From contig NZ_VTUZ01000010.1 of assembly GCF_008369935.1 (NCBI RefSeq), positions 1 to 64,000 on the forward strand: a DNA stretch of 64,000 nt, given 5' to 3'. The stretch's first letter is position 1. Each line of letters begins with the position of its first letter. Made by a program: the position numbers and the translations under genes. The notes below the pieces were generated by a model. The model ran no database searches, was not told the origin of the DNA, and worked only from the letters and a program-made list of their open reading frames with translations. Origin of the DNA: Paraburkholderia panacisoli. GTDB taxonomy: Bacteria; Pseudomonadota; Gammaproteobacteria; Burkholderiales; Burkholderiaceae. Positions 57,501-64,000 of the stretch are shown here, in pieces.

Positions 57501-58057
57501 AGCCAGCCTGAATCGCGGCACGACCCCGCGGCGCTCACGAGCGTTTCCTCGGGCGTCTGCACGCCCGGCTCCATCCGGATCAGATAGCGGATCTCGCGTT
57601 GCAGCCGCTGGTTCAGCGCGACCAGAAAGTCGGCGGTGCCGCTCGGCGTGCGGTCGATGCTCGCGACGAACTCGGCGAAGCGCGGCGTCATCGGCCGCTT
57701 GACCAGATACGGCGCGAGTTCGAGCGCGAGGCCGGGCGCGTAGTCGAACGGAAACTGCTCGGCCGACGGTTCGAGGAAGAAGTCGAACGGGTTATAAACG
57801 GCCATCTCCGCGACCAGATCCACGGTCACCTTGAATTCGCTCGTCTTCTCGGGAAACACGAGGCGCGCCTGGTAGTTGGCGAATGCGTCCTGCTGCCAAT
57901 TGATAAAGTGTTCGGCCGGCTCGACCCGCATCGAATAGGACAGGATCGGGGTCCGGCAATGCGGCGCAGGCTTAAGACGCACGACCTGGGGCGACAGTGA
58001 AACCAGCCTGTCATAGCGGTAATGTGTAACGTGATGCAATGCGACGCGTATGGACAC
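54572..58057 (-). CDS. Transglutaminase fused to DUF2126 putative amidoligase
   Basis: 1161 residues from a GTG start at 58057, chosen because AGGAG lies 6 nt upstream and the protein then begins at SIRVALHHVTHYRYDRL, the family N-terminus. Residues 1-290: transglutaminase with Cys in SAAGSCRDSGWLL and His in DLHAWCEVYLPGAGWIGFDPTSG. From about 310 the DUF2126 region begins (LTMGGEPTFVAVRDRDAAEWN), containing HIGQGKWYPGEQLPRWAMSLYWR, LEGYPPPRDARL, FVLGGATPADSPFLRRPDLLASLIAYWHNHPSLSYLFSG and LLELRGFEMPPHARM. Pfam describes DUF2126 as a putative amidoligase of the glutamine-synthetase-like type. First gene of the cluster. Confidence 0.9.
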   Translation of the reverse strand: MSIRVALHHVTHYRYDRLVSLSPQVVRLKPAPHCRTPILSYSMRVEPAEHFINWQQDAFANYQARLVFPEKTSEFKVTVDLVAEMAVYNPFDFFLEPSAEQFPFDYAPGLALELAPYLVKRPMTPRFAEFVASIDRTPSGTADFLVALNQRLQREIRYLIRMEPGVQTPEETLVSAAGSCRDSGWLLVETLRQLGLAARFVSGYLLQLAPDVKSIDGPSGTEVDFTDLHAWCEVYLPGAGWIGFDPTSGLLAGEGHIPVACTPEPGSAAPISGAVDESEVEFEHTMSIERVLETPRVTKPYSEAVWSDVLKMGEQVDRQLADMDVRLTMGGEPTFVAVRDRDAAEWNTDALGPTKRGYAVALMEKLRARYGANGFQHIGQGKWYPGEQLPRWAMSLYWRADGEPCWQNPALFADEREPGRYTAGDAQRFLAHLAGKLSLDKACIQPGFEDVWYYLWRERRLPVNVDPFDARLDDELERVRLRRVFDAGLSGATGYVLPLARERDVPNEAPKWVSGRWFFRDERMYLIPGDSPMGYRLPLDALPWVSKTDYPYQHAHDPFAPPVPLRSAAHLRMQYDSEARAANQAPTAAEKRRAAALSLSAGDLLSGMPGSGALGYAGQPGDERAPAHGQSSPETLRTAICVEARDPKRAAGPKAETDAFGSGRTLLHVFMPPLTELDDYLDLLAAVEATAAELKMQVVLEGYPPPRDARLKMLQVTPDPGVIEVNIHPAANWEQLVDHTEYLYESAAHSYLSSEKFMTDGRHTGTGGGNHFVLGGATPADSPFLRRPDLLASLIAYWHNHPSLSYLFSGLFIGPTSQAPRIDEARNDQVYELEVAFRELQRQIDLLGGRDSANLPAWMIDRSLRNILIDVTGNTHRAEFCIDKLYSPDGPTGRLGLLELRGFEMPPHARMSLVQQLLLRALVARFWRTPYTQRLTRWGTELHDRFLLGTFVKLDFDDVLDDLNRAGFAFDSSWFAPHFEFRFPLVGKLIVNGVSLTIRNALEPWHVMGEEGSAGGTVRYVDSSVERLEVCALGLNGNRHVLSVNGVPVPLQPTGRVSEYVAGVRYRAWSQPSALHPTIGVDAPLTFDLVDTWTGRSVGGCQYHVAHPGGRNYQTFPVNAYEAESRRRSRFFASGHTPGPLTVGMPQRSLEFPFTLDLRYW

Positions 58058-58370
58058 ACCGGACTCCTGGTCGAAGGATGGCAGCCCGCCAAAAAGCAAG
58101 CTTCATGCCGTTGAACGAAAAACCGCGTGACACGTGAGTATTGCCCGGATCAACGCTTGCCGCGAAGTTCGCCGTCGATGGCCGGCGGTGCGGGCGGCCT
58201 GGCGAAGCATAGCTTGCCTCGCAAGTGCCAGGCACTGCACCAAAGCGGCGCAGCAGCCGTGCACGATCCAGCACGTACTGTGCGTTAAAGCAGTGACATC
58301 TGGCAAATGCGGCATGAAGATTGCGGCAGGTATGCGCTCATAGCTGCCTCCCACCCACCAGGCTCGACCG

Positions 58371-59561
58371 ATGAAAACCTTCCACTGCAATTGCTGCTCG
58401 CAACTCGTCTTTTTTGAAAACGTTCGCTGCGAGCGTTGCGAGTCGTTGCTCGGCTACGTTCCGGAACTGGCGGAAATCAGCGCGTTCGAAGATGCCGGCG
58501 AGGGACGCTGGCGCAGCCTTCATCCGCGTGCGGACGGCGCGCTGTTTCGCCAGTGCCATAACTATGCCGTCGAAAACATCTGCAACTGGATGATCCCCGC
58601 CGACTCGCCCGACACCTTGTGCCACGCTTGTCAGTTGACCCTCACGATTCCGAATCTGAGCGCACCGGACAACCGGCTTTACTGGTATCGCCTGGAAGGG
58701 GCGAAGCGGCGGCTGCTCTACACGCTGGCCGGACTCGGCGTCGACGTGAAGTCGCGCCAGGCGGACCCCGAGCACGGCCTCGCATTCGAATTCCTCGAGG
58801 ACGGCGGCGACGGTTCGCGTGTAATGACCGGCCACGACAACGGGCTGATCACGCTGAACATCGCGGAAGCCGACGACGCGCATCGCGAGAAGGTCCGCAC
58901 CTCGATGGGCGAGCCGTATCGCACGCTGCTCGGCCACTTCCGCCACGAGACCGGCCATTACTATTTCGACCAGCTGGTGCAAAACGATCCGCGCTGGCTC
59001 GAACCGTACCGCACGCTGTTCGGCGACGAGCGCGCCGACTACGGCGAAGCGCTGAACGCGTACTATCGCAACGGCGCGCCGGCCGACTGGCAGGCGTCGT
59101 ACATCAGCGCGTATGCGACCATGCATCCGTGGGAGGACTGGGCGGAGACGTGGGCGCACTACCTGTTGATCGTCGACGTGCTGGATACGTCGACGTCGTA
59201 CGGTCTCGCGCTGCTGCCCGACGATCCGCGCGAGCCCACGCTCACCGACCGCACGCCGGTCGAGGACGCCAGCTTCGAGAATCTGATGAAGCGCTGGTTC
59301 CCGCTCACTTATGCGTTGAACAGCTTGAACCGCAGTCTGGGGATGAAGGATGGTTATCCGTTCACGCTGGCCGCGCCGGTGGTGGACAAGCTGCGCTTCG
59401 TGCATCGGGTGATTGCGGCAGCCGGCGAAAAGGCGGCGCTGCTGACCGCTGAGACGCGGACGGCCGGGCAGACCGCGGCGACAGATATGAGGCAAGCGGC
59501 CGGTGCCGGGCCCGCCGCAGGCAACGCAGCGCCCGAGCAGCAGACCGCCCAGCCTCGCTAG
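58371..59561 (+). CDS. Putative zinc-binding metallopeptidase with N-terminal zinc ribbon
   Basis: 396 residues. The N-terminus FHCNCCSQLVFFENVRCERC and later CHACQ supply Cys pairs for a zinc ribbon. HFRHETGHYYFDQLV holds the HExxH motif (H-E-T-G-H), with a downstream acidic helix ERADYGEALNAYY and HPWEDWAETWAHYL as probable third ligand region. Matches the putative zinc-binding metallopeptidase family often found beside alpha-E/transglutaminase genes. The C-terminal 60 residues are Ala/Gln-rich. Divergent from the DUF2126 gene across about 310 bp, so possibly co-regulated. Confidence 0.85.
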   Translation: MKTFHCNCCSQLVFFENVRCERCESLLGYVPELAEISAFEDAGEGRWRSLHPRADGALFRQCHNYAVENICNWMIPADSPDTLCHACQLTLTIPNLSAPDNRLYWYRLEGAKRRLLYTLAGLGVDVKSRQADPEHGLAFEFLEDGGDGSRVMTGHDNGLITLNIAEADDAHREKVRTSMGEPYRTLLGHFRHETGHYYFDQLVQNDPRWLEPYRTLFGDERADYGEALNAYYRNGAPADWQASYISAYATMHPWEDWAETWAHYLLIVDVLDTSTSYGLALLPDDPREPTLTDRTPVEDASFENLMKRWFPLTYALNSLNRSLGMKDGYPFTLAAPVVDKLRFVHRVIAAAGEKAALLTAETRTAGQTAATDMRQAAGAGPAAGNAAPEQQTAQPR

Positions 59562-60143
59562 TTCGGCCGGGGGCTCGCTTTAGTTGAGACAGCTCGCAAC
59601 TCGCAACTCGCCCCGAGCATCGCGCGAGCGATGCGGGCCGGGAACATCGGTTTCACGAGAATTCCTTCGAGGTGAAACGCCCGTGGCCAGCATGCCGGTC
59701 ACGAACGCAAGACCAGGGGCGCACATCTGACCGGCGATACCGGTTGCATTCACACCGGTCGGGCTGCGTGAATGCGTCTACGGAGGGGCGGGGACGAAAC
59801 TTTAATGGGTCGCGGCGAAGCGCCGCAATCGTTTGCGGGGCAATTCACACATTTGCCGGACGGTGGCCCGTTCGAGGCGCTTAATGATGAACGACGCGAT
59901 CATGAGACGGCGCTGGTTTCACCCTGTTTTCGGGTGGTGGCGCGTCAGAAGCGAACAGTCGCAAGAGCATGACAGCGCGCGAGGAAATGTTGATGCGCGC
60001 CGCATTGCGCGAGTCGAAGTAAACGATTGCTGCAAAAAGCGTACTTCTGCGCCTCTTTCCTCTGACGAGAAATGTTAGAGGTGGCCTTTTCGTGTGAAGA
60101 GAAAGGGCAGCCTCAACCTCGCTCCAGCACTTGTGAAGCCGCG
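59562..60143. other. Intergenic region, nothing recognised
   Basis: 582 bases between the metallopeptidase gene and the phasin terminator. Several short frames exist but none has a convincing start or a known motif. Confidence 0.5.
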
Positions 60144-60182
60144 CAAAAAAATACCGCGAACGGCATCGGTCGTTCGCGGCAT
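60144..60182 (-). terminator. Rho-independent terminator of the phasin gene
   Basis: On the minus strand: TGCCGCGAACG / CGTTCGCGGTA followed by seven T, 56 nt beyond the stop codon. Confidence 0.92.
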
Positions 60183-60237
60183 TGACTACCCGGCAACGAA
60201 ACGCGTCACGCTCTAAGCGAGCGATTCGACGTTCTCG

Positions 60238-60660
60238 CTACTTCTTCTGCTGCAAGAGCGACTTCAGCTCCTGCACGTTTTCTTCTACGCGTTTTGCGAT
60301 CACCGCATACGACTCCGCTTGCGTCTGATACGCAGCTTGCGCGAGTTGCTGCATATCGGCGAGCGACTTGTGCAGGCTCTGCTGGATCAGCTCGGCGGTT
60401 TTCGCCGAAGGCGCCGCGCCGCCGGCCGACAACTGCCCGGTCAACGACTGCAATTCGCTCAGCGTCGCGCGCAACATGTCCGCCTGTTTCTGCGCGAGCG
60501 ACTGCATCCCCTGGAAGGCGGTCTGATTCGCCTGAACCAGTGCTTCCACATCCTTGCGTCGCGCTTCCATGATGGCGGGTACGTCGAAGCCGGGGAGCTT
60601 GAACTGCTCCAGCATTTTGGTGAAATCGCCAAACGGATTGGCGGCGTCAGGTCGGTCCAT
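60238..60660 (-). CDS. Phasin family protein (PHA granule-associated)
   Basis: 140 residues, helical and amphipathic. The N-terminus NPFGDFTKMLEQFKLPGFDVPAIMEARRKDVEALVQANQ is typical of the short phasins of Burkholderia and Cupriavidus, followed by a Gln/Ala-rich coiled coil ending in KSLLQQKK. Phasins coat polyhydroxybutyrate granules. AAGGAGG ribosome binding site, own terminator; monocistronic. Confidence 0.88.
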   Translation of the reverse strand: MDRPDAANPFGDFTKMLEQFKLPGFDVPAIMEARRKDVEALVQANQTAFQGMQSLAQKQADMLRATLSELQSLTGQLSAGGAAPSAKTAELIQQSLHKSLADMQQLAQAAYQTQAESYAVIAKRVEENVQELKSLLQQKK

Positions 60661-61023
60661 GCGAAATCCTCCTTAACGGTTGAATACTCGCCGGCGCTGC
60701 AGCGCCGCGACATGATTGCGTGACGGATGCAACGGCGGCTTCCTGTGCCGCACACCCCGCCAACGCTTGCTGCTTCTGGGGTCGGACGGCACATCGGTCC
60801 AATCATGCGCTATCCGAAAACATTGCGCCAGCGGTCCTCACCCTGGCTCGCCGGGCAGGCTTCGACGGACCTCAGGTGGTATTTGACGGCAGCGGCCGCT
60901 GCTCATGCAAGGTTTGGAAAGTTACGTGACGGCTTCAGTAACCCTACGAATCCCCATCTCGACTATCGTTGCTCATGTGCCGGCGCACTGTGACGCCGGC
61001 GTTGTCTCGAGGGGAGCGACATC
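60661..61023. other. Divergent intergenic region, no gene seen
   Basis: 363 bases between the phasin gene (minus) and an exported-protein gene (plus); it presumably carries both promoters. No motif identified. Confidence 0.45.
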
Positions 61024-61464
61024 ATGAAAAAAGCAATCTTCGGCGCGGCCCTGGCCGCCATTTTGGGCGTGGCTGCAATGGCTACATTCGCGCAGGAGGC
61101 CCCGCCGCCGGCCGCCCAGATGCACGGCGAGCCGCAGCGCGGCGACGGAGCGCCGCCGCATGGCGCGATGGGTCCGATGATGGGTGCGAGGGGTCCGAGC
61201 TTCGCGGTGATCAACGATCTGGAGCAACTGCGCCGCCTGTATGCGATGAGCGGACATCCGGGCGACATCGTCGCGGTGTATCACGACGTGCTGAGCAAGA
61301 CGCAGGATCCGATGCTGCGCCACTACATCTATGATTCGCTGGCTCGCGAGCAGTTGAAGCCCGCCAATCCGGAGCAGGCCATCGCGACGCTGCGCACCAG
61401 TCTCGCGGAAGACCTGGCTGCGGCGAACAAGGCGCCGCATGGTGTGCCGGGGCAGCCGCAATAA
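61024..61464 (+). CDS. Small exported protein of unknown function
   Basis: 146 residues. AGGGGAG precedes ATG 61024. Signal peptide MKKAIFGAALAAILGVAAMATFA, then QEAPPP. A Pro/Gly/His/Met-rich stretch follows (PPHGAMGPMMGARGP), then a helical domain (FAVINDLEQLRRLYAMSGHPGDIVAVYHDVLSKTQDPMLRHYIYDSLAREQL). No family recognised. The Met/His-rich segment might bind a metal, but this is weak. Confidence 0.75.
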   Translation: MKKAIFGAALAAILGVAAMATFAQEAPPPAAQMHGEPQRGDGAPPHGAMGPMMGARGPSFAVINDLEQLRRLYAMSGHPGDIVAVYHDVLSKTQDPMLRHYIYDSLAREQLKPANPEQAIATLRTSLAEDLAAANKAPHGVPGQPQ

Positions 61465-61714
61465 GTTCGTTCGCCACGCACACCCGTTCGCTACCAGCGC
61501 TTGCGCCGTGTCCCCGTCGTGTCCCTTTTGAAAGCGGCGCGGCGTTGTTCACGACCCTCGCTCACGCCTTGAAGCGGCGCCATCACCGCACCGGGTCGCG
61601 CATACGTTCGGCCCGCTGCGTTGGCTGCCCCACACTATTGCCTCACTGCCCACTTTTTCATCTTGCGCCGGGTGACTAGCATTACTGCACTGACATGCCA
61701 GTACCCGGTGAAGA

Positions 61715-61798
61715 ATGCGCTATCCGTTGAATCTGCTGGTCGCCGCCGCGCTGCTCATCTTCGTCCTGAGCTGCATCCTCAAGCTTGCTTTGAACTGA
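61715..61798 (+). CDS. Candidate 27-residue single-helix membrane peptide
   Basis: ATG 61715 opens MRYPLNLLVAAALLIFVLSC, followed by ILKLALN and a stop. One hydrophobic helix with a basic N-terminus. GGTGAAG lies just upstream, closer than ideal. Nothing else occupies this stretch. Confidence 0.4.
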   Translation: MRYPLNLLVAAALLIFVLSCILKLALN

Positions 61799-62152
61799 TA
61801 CGCGATTTGCGCGCCGCGCGCGATACCACCGCTTCACCCCGCTCGCCGACAAGGCTGAACTCCACTCGCACGCGGCTTCTGGCACGTCACATCCACTTCC
61901 TTCCCGCGCCACGCAACCGCCACCGGCACCGCTTTTGCGCGTGACATCACTCGAAATAATTGCTGAATGGAGTTCGGCGAGCGATTTGCCCATACTTCGT
62001 TTCGCTGCCGGTGCGTACGAAACAAGGACGCATGAGATCAAGGGTGCTTCAAGTGCGAATACGTTCGCCGATGATCAACGATCCCACGGTTGCCCGATCA
62101 TCGGCTGATACGTTCGAACATTCCGGCACCGCGTGCCGACGACAGGATGAAC
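61799..62152. other. Intergenic region, nothing recognised
   Basis: 354 bases upstream of the DUF4410 lipoprotein. No gene, hairpin or clear promoter identified. Confidence 0.45.
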
Positions 62153-62923
62153 ATGTTGACTTCAGCGAATTTCCTCAAAAAGAACGCCACCCGTTTGGTC
62201 TGCGTGGCGATGGTCTGCTGCACGGCGTTGCTGACCGGTTGCGCCGGCAGCGGCATCAGGAACACGAGCGAAGCGAGCGCGCAGCCGCAAGTGCGTCCGG
62301 ACACCATCTATGTCTACACGTTCGACGCCAATCCCGATCAGGTCAAACTCGACGATGGCGGCATGCTGCAGAAATTGAAAACGCATATCGGCGGTTCGTC
62401 GACCGAGCAAAAGCAGGTCGCCGATGCGGACCAGGTACGCGAGCAGGTCGCCGACGAAATCGTGCATCAACTGCAGGCGAAGGGTCTGCACGCGATTCGC
62501 GCGGATGCCCCCGCGCCCGCCGACCAGAACGTGCTGCTGGTGCAAGGCAGTTTCGATACGATCGACTCCGGCAATCGCCGCCGTCGCGTGCTGATTGGCC
62601 TCGGCGCAGGCAAGAGCCAGGTGAGCAGCTCGGTGCAGATTCTGTATAAGCCCGCCGGGGGCGCACCGCGTCTCGTGCAAAGCTTCACCGCCGACGCGGA
62701 CAGCGGCAAGGCGCCGGGCATGGCCGAAACCGCCGGCGTGGGCGCGGCTGCAGGCGCCATCGCGACGACGGCGGCAGTGGGCGGCGGCTTGCACGCCGTA
62801 ACCGAAACCAAACGGGCCAGCGTGTCATCGGACGCGAAGCGCCTCGGCGATGCGGTGGCGAAACAGATCGCACAGATCGGTGTCGACGGTGGATGGTTGT
62901 CGACAGAGCACACGAAGAGCTGA
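62153..62923 (+). CDS. DUF4410-like lipoprotein
   Basis: 256 residues from ATG 62153 (an ATG two codons upstream, 62147, is also possible). Lipobox LLTGC at about residue 28. The body matches DUF4410: PDTIYVYTFDANPDQVKLD, a VREQVADEIVHQLQAKGLHA helix, NVLLVQGSFDTIDSGNRRRRVLIGLGAGKSQVSSSVQILYKPAGG and a C-terminal Gly/Ala-rich helix. Outer-membrane-anchored, function unknown. A hairpin follows the stop codon. Confidence 0.82.
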   Translation: MLTSANFLKKNATRLVCVAMVCCTALLTGCAGSGIRNTSEASAQPQVRPDTIYVYTFDANPDQVKLDDGGMLQKLKTHIGGSSTEQKQVADADQVREQVADEIVHQLQAKGLHAIRADAPAPADQNVLLVQGSFDTIDSGNRRRRVLIGLGAGKSQVSSSVQILYKPAGGAPRLVQSFTADADSGKAPGMAETAGVGAAAGAIATTAAVGGGLHAVTETKRASVSSDAKRLGDAVAKQIAQIGVDGGWLSTEHTKS

Positions 62924-62953
62924 TCGAACACGCCCGGTTGGGTCTGGGCGCGT

Positions 62954-63009
62954 GAAAAACGGCGCGGCAGCGTGGAGCGAAACTCCACCCCGCCGCGCGT
63001 TTCATTTCA
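62954..63009 (+). terminator. Probable terminator of the DUF4410 gene
   Basis: Nested stem: GCGCGGC / GCCGCGC enclosing GTGGAG / CTCCAC, preceded by AAAAAC and followed by GTTTCATTTCATT. The T-tract is interrupted, so strength is uncertain. Confidence 0.6.
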
Positions 63010-63010
63010 T

Positions 63011-63133
63011 TCACGCTTTCGTATAGCGCAGCCACACCGCATCGTGTTCCGCTTTTTTGACCGATGTCAGCTTCAGATACGCGGGCGCCTGCCACTTGTC
63101 CATCGGCACTTCGAATGAAGAAGGATACTCGCT
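63011..63133 (-). pseudogene. C-terminal remnant of an unidentified gene
   Basis: A minus-strand stretch of about 40 codons ending in a stop at 63011-63013 reads like the end of a real protein: SEYPSSFEVPMDKWQAP, then KLTSVKKAEHDAVWLRYTKA. Further 5' the frame becomes Arg-rich and has no good start. I do not recognise the family. Confidence 0.35.
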
Positions 63134-63246
63134 GAGCCCATCGTGTCCGACACACGCTCGACGAGTCGGGCGCGACGGACATGTTCCACAAGACGTGCTT
63201 CCTTATAGCCATGCAATCCTGAACAAACCAGCAGAAATCTCACACA

Positions 63247-63885
63247 TCACGCCGCCCTCACACCGTCACGATCAGCAGCCACGCGGCGTTGCCGCCCGTC
63301 GATCATGATCCTCATCGACTCCAGCCCGCGGCTGATCCAGCTTTTCACCGTGCCAACCGGCGCATCCAGCGTGTGCGCGATTTCCGATTGCGATTGCCCG
63401 CGGAAATAGGCAAGCGCGATCGCTTGCCGCTGCACCGGCGTGAGCCGGCCGAGATAAAACGACAGGCGTTCGGCATCCAGAGAAAACTGCTGCGCGAAGT
63501 CAGTGTCGTCGTCCGGTATTGCAAAGCGCTCCCCCCGTTCCTCTTCATACGCGCCCGAATGCGCATTGCGCCGCAAATAGTCGAGCGCCTGATTCTTCAC
63601 GATGGCCGACATCCACGTGGACGGCGACGACATCCTCGGATCATACGAACCGGCAAAGCGCCAGATCTTGAGGAAGCCGTCCTGCACCACCTCTTCGGCG
63701 GATTCGGCGGATCGGGTCACGCGCATCGCGAGACCGAATAGCGTCGGCGCCGAGGCGCGGTACAACGTCTCGAACGCACCGGCGTCGCGCCGGGCGATTC
63801 GCTTGAGGAGCGCCGCGAGACAGGCGCTCTTTTCATTCAGCGCGTGCGCGCAGACGGCTGCATCCACCGAAGCATCATGTTGCAT
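63247..63885 (-). CDS. ECF-type RNA polymerase sigma factor
   Basis: 212 residues. Region 2: FETLYRASAPTLFGLAMRVTRSAESAEEVVQDGFLKIWRFAGSYDP with STWMSAIVKNQALDYLRR. Region 4: LTPVQRQAIALAYFRGQSQSEIAHTLDAPVGTVKSWISRGLESMR. Group of the sigma-K/RpoE-like ECFs normally paired with a zinc anti-sigma. No anti-sigma gene follows it on the same strand; only the remnant at 63011 lies downstream. The gene upstream (63920) ends 34 nt before and could be a partner if its role is unusual. Confidence 0.92.
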   Translation of the reverse strand: MQHDASVDAAVCAHALNEKSACLAALLKRIARRDAGAFETLYRASAPTLFGLAMRVTRSAESAEEVVQDGFLKIWRFAGSYDPRMSSPSTWMSAIVKNQALDYLRRNAHSGAYEEERGERFAIPDDDTDFAQQFSLDAERLSFYLGRLTPVQRQAIALAYFRGQSQSEIAHTLDAPVGTVKSWISRGLESMRIMIDGRQRRVAADRDGVRAA

Positions 63886-63919
63886 GGCGCATCCTCCGCG
63901 AACGGTGTGAGCTTGCGTG

Positions 63920-64000
63920 CTACTCCTGAACGGCCGGGGGCGGCGGCGCGGCGAACCAGCCCTCTTCGCGCGCGACCCGCTCGAGGGCGGTCTCGATCAT
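63920..64000 (-). CDS. 3' end of a gene cut by the window edge
   Basis: The last 26 codons of an open minus-strand frame, reading ETALERVAREEGWFAAPPPP and ending PAVQE before TAG. Too short to identify. It lies 34 nt upstream of the sigma factor gene on the same strand, so they may be co-transcribed. The first visible codon is ATG but need not be the start. Confidence 0.45.
   Translation of the reverse strand: MIETALERVAREEGWFAAPPPPAVQE

Overview
The window is GC-rich, densely coded and looks like a chromosome or chromid segment of a soil or plant-associated betaproteobacterium, most likely Burkholderiaceae (Paraburkholderia-like). The pointers are a Burkholderia-type general porin, an HU protein with a Lys/Ala-rich tail, a phasin, a SYLF lipoprotein and a hydroquinone/hydroxyquinol catabolic cluster. 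No tRNA, rRNA, IS element, prophage or CRISPR array was seen. The genus is inferred from gene content only.

Layout. 1-1752 (minus) is a Gly-rich exported protein, cut by the window edge, built from 69-bp and 90-bp tandem repeats. 2.5-13.4 kb holds a frameshifted SDR gene, an FAD oxidase, a SYLF lipoprotein, a SulP permease, a chemoreceptor, a YbaK-type deacylase, a YihY/BrkB membrane protein with a DUF883-like tail, and a porin. 13.6-18.0 kb (minus) is a four-gene amidoligase/proteasome-homologue operon: ATP-grasp, alpha-E, transglutaminase, Anbu. 18.3-24.0 kb carries HU, a MocR regulator, a small membrane protein, a ketopantoate-reductase homologue and a cytidine deaminase/nucleoside hydrolase pair.

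24.1-32.5 kb (minus) is a complete lower pathway for hydroquinone and hydroxyquinol. Hydroquinone 1,2-dioxygenase (two subunits) opens the ring, an aldehyde dehydrogenase gives maleylacetate, and maleylacetate reductase gives 3-oxoadipate. Hydroxyquinol 1,2-dioxygenase provides the second entry to maleylacetate. A YciI-like protein, a Rieske ferredoxin, a LysR regulator and an MFS transporter accompany them. A near-identical 24-bp box lies upstream of both the dioxygenase operon and the transporter, which suggests one LysR regulon.

33.4-38.1 kb has a decayed porin joined to a BON-domain fragment, then a GH13-GH63 glycosidase pair. 38.5-45.6 kb is signalling: a DUF1330 protein, a periplasmic binding protein translationally coupled to a CHASE-PAS-GGDEF-EAL protein, a single-domain response regulator and a hybrid histidine kinase. 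45.6-50.8 kb is a tripartite drug efflux operon (HlyD, DHA2 MFS, outer-membrane lipoprotein) with two MarR regulators; the same 14-bp palindromic operator precedes all three transcription units.

50.9-59.6 kb holds a second amidoligase system: transglutaminase-DUF2126, an ATP-grasp/alpha-E fusion, a second transglutaminase, and a divergent zinc peptidase. Having both this cluster and the Anbu cluster within 40 kb is the most notable feature of the window. The right end holds a phasin, small exported proteins, a DUF4410 lipoprotein, an apparently orphan ECF sigma factor and the 3' end of another gene.
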